A DNA stretch of 64,000 bases from Haplosporangium gracile. Its lineage: Eukaryota; Mortierellomycota; Mortierellomycetes; Mortierellales; Mortierellaceae. Made by a program: the position numbers and the translations under genes. Of this stretch, positions 1 to 15,900 are shown piece after piece (within the stretch, counting starts at the first letter, position 1; each line of letters begins with the position of its first letter). The stretch lies in NCBI GenBank assembly GCA_015499985.1, contig JAAAUF010000060.1:1-64000 (forward strand), given 5' to 3'. The notes beneath the pieces were generated by a model, which saw nothing but the letters and a program-made list of their open reading frames with translations, had not been told where the DNA came from and did not search any database.

Positions 1-42
<42 letters not shown>

Positions 43-682
43 GAGAGAGGAAGAGGATGAAGAGGATGAAGAGAGGTGTGAGTGGTTGGAGGGAGGAACG
101 ACACGCTCGCTCACTCCACACAATCACCGAAGTAGGTCCAGGACACACAACGCACCACAAGCAGAACAATTTAACAAGCAGATCAGTTGTTTTTGTTGTT
201 GTGGGATAAGGGAGGGCCTTCTGCTCTCACTCTATACAGGATACAGGACAGGTCCATTAGGCAATTCGTTGGTAATACTCACAGCAAATCAAATCAAATC
301 AATCTCATCTATCCGTCAAACAGAAACAGGGGCATGGAGCAGAACAGCAGTGTGGGCAAGGAGACATAAGAAACTCTAATTGCACGTACACATACCTCCT
401 CATATTGCGTACGTAGGTTTTTCAAGTGACGTCACCATTTTTTTCTTTTTTTTTGATTGTTGTTGTTCTGTTCTATTTTTGAAGCTGTTGTTCTCCTCTT
501 CATTCTTTGTTCTCTCTTTCCCTTCTTCCCTTTTCTCTTTTTCTTTTGTTCTCTTTTGTTCTTCTTCTCCCTTCCTTCTCTTATCCATCCGTTTCTCGTT
601 CATCGTCCTTCCTGTGCACAACACACATACTTACACGGCCTTCTCATAACAAGAACAAAGACATAGCAAACAAGAAAAAAGA
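1..682. promoter_or_regulatory. GA microsatellite and upstream region of the DEAD-box gene
   Basis: The window opens with an uninterrupted GA dinucleotide run (about 1-38) that decays into GGA/GAA-type purine repeats up to about 75. From about 430 to 600 the plus strand is strongly pyrimidine-rich, with long runs of T and CT. Such tracts lie just ahead of start codons at most genes in this window and are common in fungal promoters and leaders. I see no coding sequence that I trust; the open frames here are low complexity and lack a family match. Confidence 0.5.
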
Positions 683-3885
<3,203 letters not shown>

Positions 3886-4125
3886 GCTGTTGGCCTCGTC
3901 ACTCTCCACTCCAATGACATGAGTGTCCGCAACCAGCTTCCAGGTTGAATTTAAGCTCACATGTTTCTCTTAAGAGCTTTATTCTCAGCTCTATCTTTCT
4001 TTTTTGCACCATTAACTCCTTTTGCATGACAATACTAAATAAATTTCATCGAGATTACAAAGTATGCTTGTATTAATATTGATACATAGGGTATCGGTGG
4101 TAGTGGCAGTAAAGGGTGTTTCTAT

Positions 4126-7100
4126 CTATGAATGATGGTGGTGGTGGTGATGCGAGTGGTGGAACTCCTTGCGGGCTTCTTCAAGAAGATCGAAAAGTTC
4201 TATGATCTCCGTGCGAAGGATGGCAGTTTGGATCTGCAGTGGGCTAAGAAGGGCCTCATCGAAGAGGTGTTTTTGTGGCTTACTATTGCTGATTGTAGGG
4301 GTTTGTGGTACAGTGAATGATGATGCTGTGGTTGCTGTTGTTCTAGCAGAGGAAGAAAGTTGTCGAGAATGCTGTCGAACTGTTCCGGGTATGAGTGACG
4401 AAGAGGGCCTCCAGGGCTCAAGATTTTCGACCCGCTTCCTGTATGTGGGGTTGTCTGAATAAGAAGGGCGGCGCTTGTGGTTGTATGGTGCTTGGAGAGG
4501 ATGGAGCTGGTGTTGGGATACGTCTTCTTTCAGCTGGACAATCTCTACCATGGATGAGACGACGCTGAAGAGGTGCCAGATGTTGAGTGCAGAGGCCGCA
4601 AGACCCAGGATCACGAAGCCGAGAAGAACTTTTGACAACCGTCGCGAGGAGATATGCCGTTGAGAATGGTCGCGATGATGATCTTGTCTTCCTTGCCGTA
4701 GAACTGAGAGATCCTTGGGGAAATATGAAGGAGACTCGGCCGACCTTGGTGTTCTAGGGAGTGAGGATGCGGATGGGAATGTAGAGACGGCAAAAGTTAC
4801 ACGAGGAGATCCAGTCCTGTCAATAACTTGTGAGCTCCCGTGTCCGGCTGTAAATGTTACTGGAGAGTTTAACCCCGAGGAAGGCATGGAAGGCTGGTGA
4901 TGCGCACTTTCAGCTGTTAGCGAACTGCGACCCAGGAAGGAAATATTCCTCCGGACAAGATCGATCCACGATGATGTGGGACCACTTGAAAAAGGAGGCG
5001 CAGGGAGTGCATGTGCTATGGGAGAGTTGGTGCCAGTGGATGCTGACGAAGGTGCCGAAACCATGTTATTTCCAACAGCTAATCCTTCTGGTGCCATTCG
5101 TACGATGGGGTAGGTAGGCGGCGTCAAAGACTGGATAAAGACTGTGAGGGCAGATTTCTTCTCCAATGGCAGCACTGGTGTGCTCAAGAGACTCTTCTGG
5201 GGCATAAAAGATGTTCCCACCATAGATGGACGTGCAGAATCAAGGGAGAGACGAGGCAAACCGGCCGCGGCAATTGACAAGGGAGGGTGACGGAGAAACT
5301 GTTGAGAGAGGAGGGAGCGGGCGCGGCTCATCTCCTGTGGTCCAGGGTGTGTTGTTTCTTGAATGGTTACAGGAGCGCGAGTTCTCTCGCTAATTCTTGC
5401 CCCTTCGCGAGTGGAACAGAGAGATGGTCGCGAGAGTAAAGATGGACGTTTCTCGTGGGACACAGACGCGGAGGCTCTAATGCCCCTGGCAAGAGCGGTG
5501 TCATCGGCGACAGGAATGGAGACCAAGGAAGAGGAATAGGAGGCCAACATTCTGGCCTCGTAGAAGGAAAGAAGCTGCTCTCGTTGGGACTCGATAAGCT
5601 GCTCGAACTGACGAATGAACTCTTTGTAGAACCCACCCGAGCCCTCGAGAGATCCGGCCTCGACCTTGCTGCTCCACATGATAGACCGCTTGAACTTGAC
5701 CTCGGTAAAGCATTTGATCCTTGTCTTGCCTTTAGACTCCCAGGTCATGCAGATCTGATTCACGGTCGAAAAGTGCTCTCCGTAGGGCACATTAGGCGTC
5801 TTGGACTCGGAATGTACTAAGATGGCAAAGGGGTTGTGCTGGGTGACCCTCTGAGTTTCAAAGCATGCCGTAGACGTCTTTGCCACTACAGCAGGAAGAT
5901 GTTGTCAAGAAGAGAAACTTAGGTTAAACGACCATCGTACAAACAACTTTTTCTTTCCAATCGCATTTAGATACATGACAATTAGTAACTTACACATGGG
6001 GACCTTAAAGGATACGGAGTACTCGAGTTTCCGTTGCTGATCCACCCAATCCGACTTATCGACCTTATCACCATCTTGCGGTTGGTCCTTATGCTGCCAT
6101 GGCATAATGAGAATGTCCGTCGAGCCATCCTTGATACGATGAGTGTCACACCCCAGCTTGTCGCCAAGTCCTGCACCTGCACCAGAGAATAAGATTTCAA
6201 AACACAGATCAACTGGCAGTGGAACCACCGTCGAGACAACCGCGTTCTTGTAGTGCCGTGAACATCCGCATGAAACGGGATCTAAGGGTAGAGGATACGG
6301 CAAAACCCTTCCAGAAATGGTGTTCTCGTTGTTGTTGATTGTGATCGCCACGACTGCTTGTCCAGGCGTCGTGTCCTTCTCATCGGGCGCAACCTGAAAC
6401 CCATCGCCGCTCTCCCCGCGAATATGCTTTGTCATGCCGTGTGTGTTCCCAGGCTTGGCGTCCGTTTGTACAGTTGAGAGTGAGCGCGACACCTTGGTTG
6501 TTGTTAAAGAAGGGGAAATAAGGGTGGGTGGAGGAGTTGATGCTCTAAGAGCTTCATCCTGTCGTTGGACCGAAAGCAAAGGCGATTCTTGGAGGGTAGA
6601 GGATTGTGTGGTGGACACGGTAGTAGCGGTAACTGAAGGGTCGACAGGCGATTGACTAACATCCTCCCGATGATCCCGTGCTGCGTCTGAGCTAGTGTCC
6701 GAAAGGTTACCGCCTCCTCCACCCTCGCTCTTCTTCCACTTATGAATCAGACTTGAGCGTCGCTGAAGGAATCCAATCAGTCCGGTTGTTAACTCCTGTT
6801 TGTCAGAGGATCCAATACTAGCAACTGACCCTCTCCGGCCCTCAGAGGCTGATAATGGTATTCCTACGGATTGGAAATGGTGATCGCTGATGACTCCTGT
6901 TACTGCAGCTCCTGCTCGCCAGGAGCCGATGTATTCGTGTGAAACGGGAGTTGAGGGGCGGATCAAGGAAGTTGAGGCCCGCTCTCGAAGGTGGGGCCGA
7001 TTCAGATTCTCGGAGCTCGAAAACGCCTCGTCCGATACTACAGAGTAAGTCCTTGGGACCTTATGTCTGTCCAGTATGGTCCATGGCTTTACACGGCTGT

Positions 7101-9022
7101 CGAGCCCAAGAGCCGTGCCTCTGCCGTTCCCGCTGTCAATCATTCCAGCCAAGTTCTTTTCGGAGCCTTCTGAGGACTCGAGCTGTGGCGTTGGCAGTCC
7201 ACTGTTACAGACACTCTTTTGAAAGTGGCGGTGGGCTTGCCAGTTCCTCTCAATGTCTGCGAATGCCTGTTCTCGACTCATAAGACTGGTGAGGACGTAG
7301 TCCTTTGTTGTTACCGGGATTTTTGGCTCAGCTGTGCCTGCATCGTCGTTGTTGGTGTTGAGATTGCCTTTGGTCTCCTGCGAATCCCGCGCTGCGGAGG
7401 TAGAAGGATTCGTCTCTACTGACGTCACGCGCAGCCGGATAGAGCTCGGGAAAATTCCCAATTTCTTCTCACGCTCAATCAGCACCAGGTCTCGATAGTC
7501 GATAATGACCTTGACTGTCTTGCCAAAGTGCTTACCGTAGAAGCAGACATGGGTTGATGCAACGTATAGTGTGCCCTGCCAGAGGATCTCTCGCTCTAAT
7601 GCACAGGAATAGTCATGGAAATGGCCTGCGCAGGCTAATGTCATGGTGGAGGATGTCGTGGAAAAGACTGAAGATGTTAATGTGCTCGAGGTGTTGGAGG
7701 GCGACATGGAGGTGGACCCTGGCGTGAGAGGGTGTTCAGGAGGAGGAGTTTGAGGGGGCGTGGCTAGACAAGGCAAACAATAGGTTGCCGGAACTTTCGC
7801 CAAATCTGCAAGTTCTGGAAAAGCACGAATGAATCGCTTCTGGGATTTTGACAGACTCGTTTGAACGCCTGGAGATCCTTGGCTGAAGTATTCAGACTGA
7901 GCGCGCCAGGGAAGCCCCAGGGTGAAGTTCGGCCGGCGAGTGGTCAGTCGTAGTGGGGGTGTGGGTGTGGGAGTGCCGGCTCGGCTGGTGTCTAGATTGA
8001 GAGGAGGTGTGCTTTGGGAGGCGTCCTGCCCGAGACATGCTCTACTGTCGTCTGGAGAGAGATAGGATGACAATGATGAGTTTTTAGCCTGTCAGTAGTA
8101 TTTCTCTTTCTTAGCGTTACACAAAGCAGTGCCATAAGCCTTCCTCAGTCCCTTACTGTTACTGCTCTGGGAGGAGGACCCTACACTCCCATCAAAGAAA
8201 CGCCCGAACTCGAGGCTTTTGCGTCGAATGATGCTCTTGAGAGGGTTAGCCTTTCCTGAGGATCCCGTACTTGAAGTTCGAGCAGGGCTGGACGCGTTGT
8301 GCCCCACCACCGTGTCAGCAGCTGAGGGAGCCGGAATGACCATGAACTTTGCTCGATCCCGACCGGTCAGTGTTGATGTTGAAGTGTCTGGTGCCGCAGT
8401 GGTGACGGAGGTGGTGATCGAGATGCCAGATCGTTTCCTTAGAAAGCCCAGAACTTTTTGAGCAGGTTTAAGTGTTGTAGATCCTGTGTTTGAAGGTGCC
8501 CCTTGAATCAGAACCTTTTGAGCAGGCTTAAGTACCGTAGATTCTACGTTCGAAGACGAACCTTTAGATCCGAGGGCGCCACTAGAGCTCAAATTGTGCT
8601 TACGACTCTAATAAGGGGGGAGGGGGGAGAAGAGTGCAAAATGAAATGAGCGAAGATCGGTTAATAATAGCTATGTGGGTGGCGATCTAGCGATAAAAGA
8701 GAGTTGAAGGTCTTGATTGAGATTAGGCAAAGAGCCGAGGGCAGGGGGCAGAGTGAGGAGACAGTAAAGGAACAAGGGCGAAGATATCGACCGAGGGCAC
8801 AAATGGGGAGATTGGAGAAACAAAGAGAGCGTTTCATTGCACTTAGGGCCCTGTCTCATCCAGGGGGTAGAGGAAGATTTTAAGCAAAGAGATAGAGATA
8901 TAAGGATAGCAATTGAGCAACAAGGCTCGATAACAGAAAGAAATGGAGAGAATATTGTGTAGTAGTATTGTTGCATTGTTGCAGTTGTTGGTAATAACAG
9001 TTGTTATTCAGCTTACGACCAT
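4126..9022 (-). CDS. GRAM-VASt domain sterol transfer protein, Lam/Ysp2 (Aster) family
   Basis: Exons on the minus strand are 9022-9017, 8607-8157, 8051-5994 and 5885-4126, giving 1424 residues. Lam proteins are anchored in the ER at membrane contact sites and carry sterol between ER and plasma membrane. A GRAM domain lies at about residues 225-425, with GTLYVASTHVCFYG and VIIDYRDLVLIE in its core and an insert of low-complexity sequence. The VASt sterol-binding domain is at about 740-945 and crosses the last intron. A single membrane helix lies near 1258-1283 (VLLGFVILGLAASALNIW). The long Ser/Thr/Pro-rich spacers are usual for the family. The start is the weakest point: exon 1 supplies only Met-Val, chosen because its GTAAGC donor joins the 8607 acceptor in phase and because exon 2 has no early ATG. 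The protein ends in a His-rich tail. It converges on DBP2 with about 240 bases between stops. Confidence 0.88.
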
Positions 9023-12000
9023 GATGGGATGTAGATGGGCGTGAGTGCCTCAAGGATCGGGTGGCAAGCAGTTGATCGCTGTATCCAGCTCGGGTCGAGC
9101 CAAACTGACCACAATGGGTAAAGGAAACACCAGGCGATAGGTCGTCTCGGCAGGGCTGAGAAAGGTGGTGATGGTGATGCTTTGGTTGGGTTTGAAGGCG
9201 AGACCAAAAACCAAAGAACAAAAAGGAGTGGTATTGGATTGCTTTTTGTGCTTGATGACAAAGGCCTGGAAGAGATTGGGTAGAACACGCCCACAGGGGG
9301 TCTGGTGTTACAGAAGGATAGATGTCGAATCAGGGTGTGGGTCGGGTTGTGGAGAAGGAGGCAAAGTGGGTCGTCAGGTTGTGAGGGGCGGAGGAAGCTT
9401 GTCGAATCAGAGGGAAGGAATTAGAGAGAGATGAGTGAAGAGGAGGAGGGAGGTATAAGGGTGAATGAGCGAATGAATGATGAAGAAAGGAAAGGAAAGG
9501 AAAAAGGGAGTAGGAGGAGTGAGAAGAGAGAAGAGAGAAGGGACAAGAGAAGAGACAAGAGACAAGAGGACAAGAGAGAGGAAGAAAGAAATAAGGTGAA
9601 GGAGACAACATAGGCCTGCAACAGGTACTACAGCAGGGGAAAATGACAAGGTTGGTTGGAGAAGATTGAGACTTGGAGAAAAAGTGGGCTGATTGCCTAT
9701 TGCTATTGTGTCGAGTGGACACAGAAGGGAAAGAAGAGGATGTATGGGCCAGGAAGAGGACGGGAGGGAGAGGGGTGGAGACGGAGACAGAAACAGGAAC
9801 AACAAACATAACCAACATGTAACCATAACACAAGCATGGGTATCTGTCTCTCCCTTGCAAAGTAAAGAAGTAAAAAAATAAATAAAAAAGGGCAGGGGAG
9901 ACGAGAAAAAGAAAGAATGTGAACGTGGGTAGTCTACCACGTCATGTCATGTCATGCCATGTCTCTCACTATCTCATGCGATGCCTCTTTCAATGGATGG
10001 CAACTTTACTTGCGATAACCTTTTCTATGCATGTATACATGTTCTGTACATTACCGCACAAAACTGTGTTCGTTCTGAGGGTGTCGTGTGAGTGAGTAAG
10101 AGTGTGAGCGAGTGAGATTGAAAGAGAGGCTCAGATTGTAAATCGTGAACAAGATTGTCTCTGAGTGGTCGACACGTCCACCACCTGTTCTTGCATATAT
10201 ACTATTTTCCTCTCGCTCTCGTGGCATTATTTTCTTTAGCATCTCAACGCTAGAGTCCGACTGGGACGAACACTTACTTTTCAGGGCTCCAACTTGCGAG
10301 TATACAAGAAAAGAAAGTTGTAAAGAAAACGAGAAGAAAGAAAAACGAACAGTGGCCAACATATGTATGAATTAAAGACATTATCTCTTAGTTTTGCTTT
10401 TTCTCCATTCCTCTGGCTGTCTTTTTATGTACGATTCTTAACCATTCTATCTCCCATTGCTGCCTCCCTTGAAATAGACCGTGTTCAGAGAAAGAGGTGC
10501 CTTCAAGTCATCGATATCCTATCCGATGCTATTGATGCTACGTATGAGAATAACGTTAAAATACCAAAGGAAGAAAAGAAGGGTTGCCATTGGATATGTA
10601 ACTCTCTATCTCTCTCTCTCAATGATCAACTCCGCATTCGTGTCCCTATGTCCCGTCCCATTTCTGCACCCCACACACTCATGCATACAATCCATGCTAA
10701 GAAAGATAGGCCAGGGTCGGGACAAAGAAACATCATGCACTCCTGAGAAATGGCTCGACATCCACTTGACTTGAATTGTACCAAACGAGGAAAAAGACAA
10801 AGTCTAGTCTACGTACTCCTAAAGTCTCCTTCTCCACGCCATCCCATATATTTGACCTTCCACGTCATTACATTTTTTTGTCGGGACAGAGAAGGACGAG
10901 GAAAAAGTTGGATGAGAGAGAAAGAAACACCATCGTCCATTCAGGCAAACTGTTCTCCAGGTAATATGGGTGTTTGCTTTAGTGAGAACATCCATATTTC
11001 TGGCCTTGAGCTTTTTTATCAATGTGCAGTAACCGTGTTGCAAAGAAGAAAATAATAGGAGAGGTACGGTAGAATGGAATTGGTTGACGCGTAGTGGCCT
11101 GAGTGTTGTCTCTTTCCTAACAAAGAAAAGAGACAGCTTTACAAAAAAGCACTTTTCTTTTTTTTTTTTTTAAGGGGGCGCAATGTGTACAAGACAAGCC
11201 AAGGATAGAAAGACGCATCGATGCTGAAAAGAAGAATTTATTAATAGGCAAGTTGAACTGTGCATATGATACTCTCTTTATGTAGACTGATCCAACGACT
11301 GTAAGGCGGTTTTACTGAAAAGAAGTATACTATTAGAGTGACTATTTATTGATGAAATAGGCGTGATGGAAGCAATAAGTAATTGTTCCTGAGTGTTTGT
11401 GATGTTTTATAGCACATTTAAAATGTTCCTGAACTGACAAAACTTTAATTTCAGGCAATGTCGCACAGACGGACTGCGATGTATGTGAGCCGGGTTGGGT
11501 CCTTCTGGCCACTGTGCTGACTGATTCAAATTATTGTCATTAACGAACACAGAGCGGTAGTTTTATTTAGAGACAGAAACAGAAAAAAGTGGGCGGGAAG
11601 AGAAAAAATGAGTACAATGAACGACAATAGAAACAGGAAAACAAACAAAGGTAAAAAATAGAACAAAGGCTGTCTTGTCGTTCTGTAGCTGGATGGGAGC
11701 AGAGGGAAGAAGGGGCATGCTGACCAAGAGAAGAAGCGAAGGCTGACAAAGACAGACATCTGGTACATCGATTAACATATATATGTATATGGCGTGGGTG
11801 TGCCAGAAATTGTAGGTGGGTGTGTAGGACAAAGAGGATATAGGCAACAGATAGGCCAGCAGAAGAGGACAAACAGCATAAAGGGGAACACTCCTACCTT
11901 CGAGGGAAGAGCGACTACAACGATGACAAAGTTGGCTGCACTAATGCTAATTCCCTGGGCGTACAGTACTACTTTCAAACTAAAAAACCAGCTTCACTTT

Positions 12001-12956
12001 TCTAACAGATTATTGACACATTCGAGGGGCAGGAAAAACGACGAGAGCCCTCTTTATTTTTTATTTCTTTCGTCTATTCACTGTGGACATATCCCCTGCC
12101 ATGAAAGTATGAGTTTGAACTGTAGAAAAAAAAGAGAACATGCACCTATGCTGGTTGGAGCGAATGTAATAGTGTGTGTGAAAAAGTAAAGAAGGAACAA
12201 AAAGCAAGAAAAAGAGAGAGAGAGAGACAGAGGAGTGAGAGTCTCTGCGACAAAAAGCAAGAAGCAAGCCGCGCCCTTCTTTCTTCTTCTGCCTTATGCC
12301 TTATGTGTGTGTGTTATGTGTCAGTTGTCTATGCACCCGTAAACCAGAAACCAACGACCTTTGTTTTTGTTCCTTGACTATTTTCTTCCTCTTCCTCAAT
12401 GACCCTCTTTGACCAAATTCCCTTTGTGTCCAGTCGCTTTTGTTATCCCCCTTTCCCTCCTTCCTTAACCCGCCCCTTTTCCTCTTCTTATTTTTATTCT
12501 TTTTCTTCTCCATTCCCCATTTCGTCCATCATCCCCCATCCTTCCCTTCCCTTCCTTCTTCCCTTCCTTCTTTCCTTCCGTCTCTCCCTCCTTCTCCCTT
12601 TCCTTCCCTTTTTCTCATCCGTCCTCCTCCTCGCCATCCCCTACCCCCTATCCTCACCTTCTTCCTTTTCATCCTCTTCACGCCCCCCTCCACACTACTG
12701 ACTACCTCCACGAAACGTTGACGAACCCGGGTCCCTCTCCCTCCCTCCCTCCGACGCCTTGACTAGCGTCCACCTCAGACTCGAACACAACAACTATCGA
12801 CTTTCAGGGCGACACTTTCCTCGACTTCATTCATCATCAGCTTCATCGTGATCATCACCATCCTCCTCCTTTCTTCTTTCTTTCCATCTATTCCTTCCTT
12901 TCCATCATCCCCACTTATCGCCACTTGCCACTCGTCGCTAATAAAAAAATCCCACT
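9023..12956. other. Long intergenic region between divergent genes
   Basis: Nearly 4 kb separate the sterol transfer gene and the RhoGAP gene, which point away from each other. The first 900 bases are pyrimidine-rich on the minus strand, as in the leader of the minus-strand gene; 9430-9610 is almost pure purine on the plus strand. A short CATGT tandem lies at about 9938-9962, a poly(T) run at about 11155-11172 and a GA run at about 12211-12230. From about 12380 to 12950 the plus strand is a dense CT tract leading to the next start codon. Open frames here are low complexity on both strands and I accept none. No tRNA or rRNA signature was seen. Confidence 0.6.
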
Positions 12957-15900
12957 ATGGACGAACAGGACCCCGTCTGTATCGGCTGTCACCGCTCTAT
13001 TGAAGAAGGCAGCGTCGTTGCCTTTGGAGAGGGCTTATGGCATGTCCAATGGCAAGTAGATAACAACAATTAGTAGGACTACACTATGTTGTGTTCAGTG
13101 TGTTTTTATGCATGCGAAGAACAACACATTATGCTCGACGATAGGCAATACTATAGCATAAGGTGCAACTCTTTTGACGTCCCATTTTATTTCCCACAAG
13201 AAGAATGAGAAGTGAAGAAAAGATATTTTTTTTTCTATTGAAAAGGACACATGAGTGACAATGACAACCTCCTTTGTGAAGAAAGGAGAGAAAAGAGAGG
13301 AAGACTATGACATTAGGCCACTGAATATGAAATGAACACCAAAAAAAGATAACTAGTAAAATAGCATAAGTATAAGCATAAGCATACGCATACGCATAAT
13401 CGGTTGACTGCAAAACAGTTGCCCTTGTTGGTGCCGTCGAATGCTAATAATCCCTCTCTCACTATCTTGACCTGAATACCTTGAACCCACTTGTAGCTTC
13501 CGGTGCGCAAAGTGCAAGGGCCGAGTGGAATGCGACAGCAACCTGCTTCTGCTCTCGGATGGAAGCCCAATCTGTGAGCAGTGCTCGTACAGCTGCAGCT
13601 CTTGTCGGAGACCCATTCTGGACGAGGCGATCATGACTGGTAAACTTGTCCTTTTTCTTTACAACTTTAACCCACCCACTCATTGTTTTGGTTGAATAAT
13701 AATAATACCGGTATTTGCAGCCGAATACAATAGGACCCTTCCTCTTGACTTTGCTCATATAGCTAACAGCTAACCATCGACTTGAACTTTTATTTCCTTG
13801 ACATGATTGTGTAACGACAGGCGACGAGGCGTATCATGCAGATTGCTTCCGATGCACACAGTGCGACTCCAAGATTGACGATCTGGTCTTTGCAAAGACA
13901 TCACAGGGCATCTACTGTATGAAATGTCACCAGGAGCGAAAGGAGGCTAAGAGGCAACGAGAGGAGCGTGAGCGCATGGAGCGAGCCGAGAAGATGATGG
14001 AGAAACTGCTACCAACTATTCCTGAAGGAGAGGTAAGAACAACAACTGCAATAACAACAACAGCGACAACATTTAGCTTGAAATGTACGGTGCAATGCTC
14101 AGATCTGCTTTCTTGCACACCCACACGTGTGCCATGTACTATATTTTAGACACATGTATCGCCGTGCTCTTCCACCTTCATTGTCATGCGTTTTTTGGGT
14201 GGATGGATGAGCAACAAAAATTATCATTGTGCGCTGTGCGTGTAGTGCCAAGAGGAAGGAATAACGACAAAAAAAGTCCATTGATGGCTAGACACTAACG
14301 GTCTCACCCCTCGCTTTCATTTCGTATGTTCCCACTGCTGTTTTCTAGAAACCAACCGCTGCTTCGACCTACAGGAACCAGTCGTATGAGAAACACCAGC
14401 AGCCTGCCTTGCCATTCAATGGAGTTGCCCACATCAATAACGATCTGTCAAAATATTCTCAGCCAAAACTGTCGACGCAAGAGCCGCTCTCCAACGGGAG
14501 CTTTGGTCTTAGCGGACCCGGCTTGGTACCTTCCATCCGATCCGACGGTCGCCCAAAGACCAATGGTCTCAGTTTGCCTTCTCTCGATGTTGGGCCACCA
14601 TTGCTCCCGCCTCTCACGTTCGGACTCGACGACATTGCCATTAGCTCTGGTGGATTTGATCTCGGAGATATGCTCAGTACTCCGGGAGCCAAGGATACAA
14701 GTCAGGGTTCTTCGACGATTAGCTCTCCGGTTTCCTCGGTGAAAGAGGTAGAAATTGTCAAGGGCTCGGAACGCAGCTCCTACCGACTAAGCATCAGTCG
14801 TGCCAGCGCCCGGCTAAGTATGTCATCTCCCACCAGCAGCGACAAATCTGGTGTAGAGAACGAAATCAAAACGCTATCAGATATTCCTGAGCGCAAACCA
14901 GTCGACACCCCATTTTTGTCGCTGCCTGACGACTCTGCAGAGGTAAAAAAAAATATCCGTCTATCCTGTTTATTGGATGCTTCAGCCGCTTCAGTTGTTG
15001 AGGCATGTTATAGACATATTTATTTACCACCATTTTTTTGTTCCACTCGCGCCATCACAGGACGATGGAATGAGTCACAGTGATGCACTTACCTTGGTGC
15101 GGGAGTTGCGCTTGGAGGTTGCCAAGCACAACCCAACCAGTCCTCTCCTCTATGGAACACCTCAACTTTACTTTGGTCTTTTGAAGGAAAAGGTCGACAA
15201 GCTCACTCAGAAGCATGCCGAACTCGAGAAATCGATTCGTGACATGTACATTGAAAAGGATCTTCTTGGCATGGATCTGGAAGCCATGAATGAAGAACTC
15301 GCGTAAGTCTACACTCATACTTGCAGATGTTTTCGTTGCTGTTGTTTTTCTTTTCAATTGTTGGTATATTAAAGCCAATGCTCATTTACTCCGGTATCTA
15401 TACTTATTAGTGCAAAAGAGGAAACGTTGGCGGCCAATACTTCGGACAGCTTGAAGCCCCGGCCTGTGACCCACAATTTCAGGTTGAGCACGAGCCATGA
15501 CCTGATGAAACAATCGTACCAGGTCGAGGTGAAGGCGCTTCAGGATCAAAAGGAACTACTTCAACAAGAGATTCTGGCCTTTGTCGAAACGCGTGATCGT
15601 GTTCTAGATGAGATGCAAATTCTGAGCGTTCGGAATGCGGAGCTCTCGACCATCAACAACGACATGATGAGAGAACTGCAGGGACGCAAGGACGCAAAAG
15701 CTGCCCCGGCGGCGCCTTCTTCATCCTTCAATTTGACGTCGTTCACAGGAAAGATGAGACGGCAGAGGCAAATGAGTGGAGGCAATCAGCAGGAACTCAA
15801 GGCACAGAACCTGGTCGCTGGAAGTAATGAGTCGACCCTCTCATTCGTGTCGACCAACTCGGACGGAGCATCATCCCGGTCTCAGCAAGGATCGAAGAGC

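Noticed and set aside
9330..9940. Long minus-strand open frames of about 180 codons upstream of the sterol transfer gene
   Set aside because: They are Ser/Leu/Phe/Pro-rich because the strand is almost pure pyrimidine; all three frames stay open for that reason.
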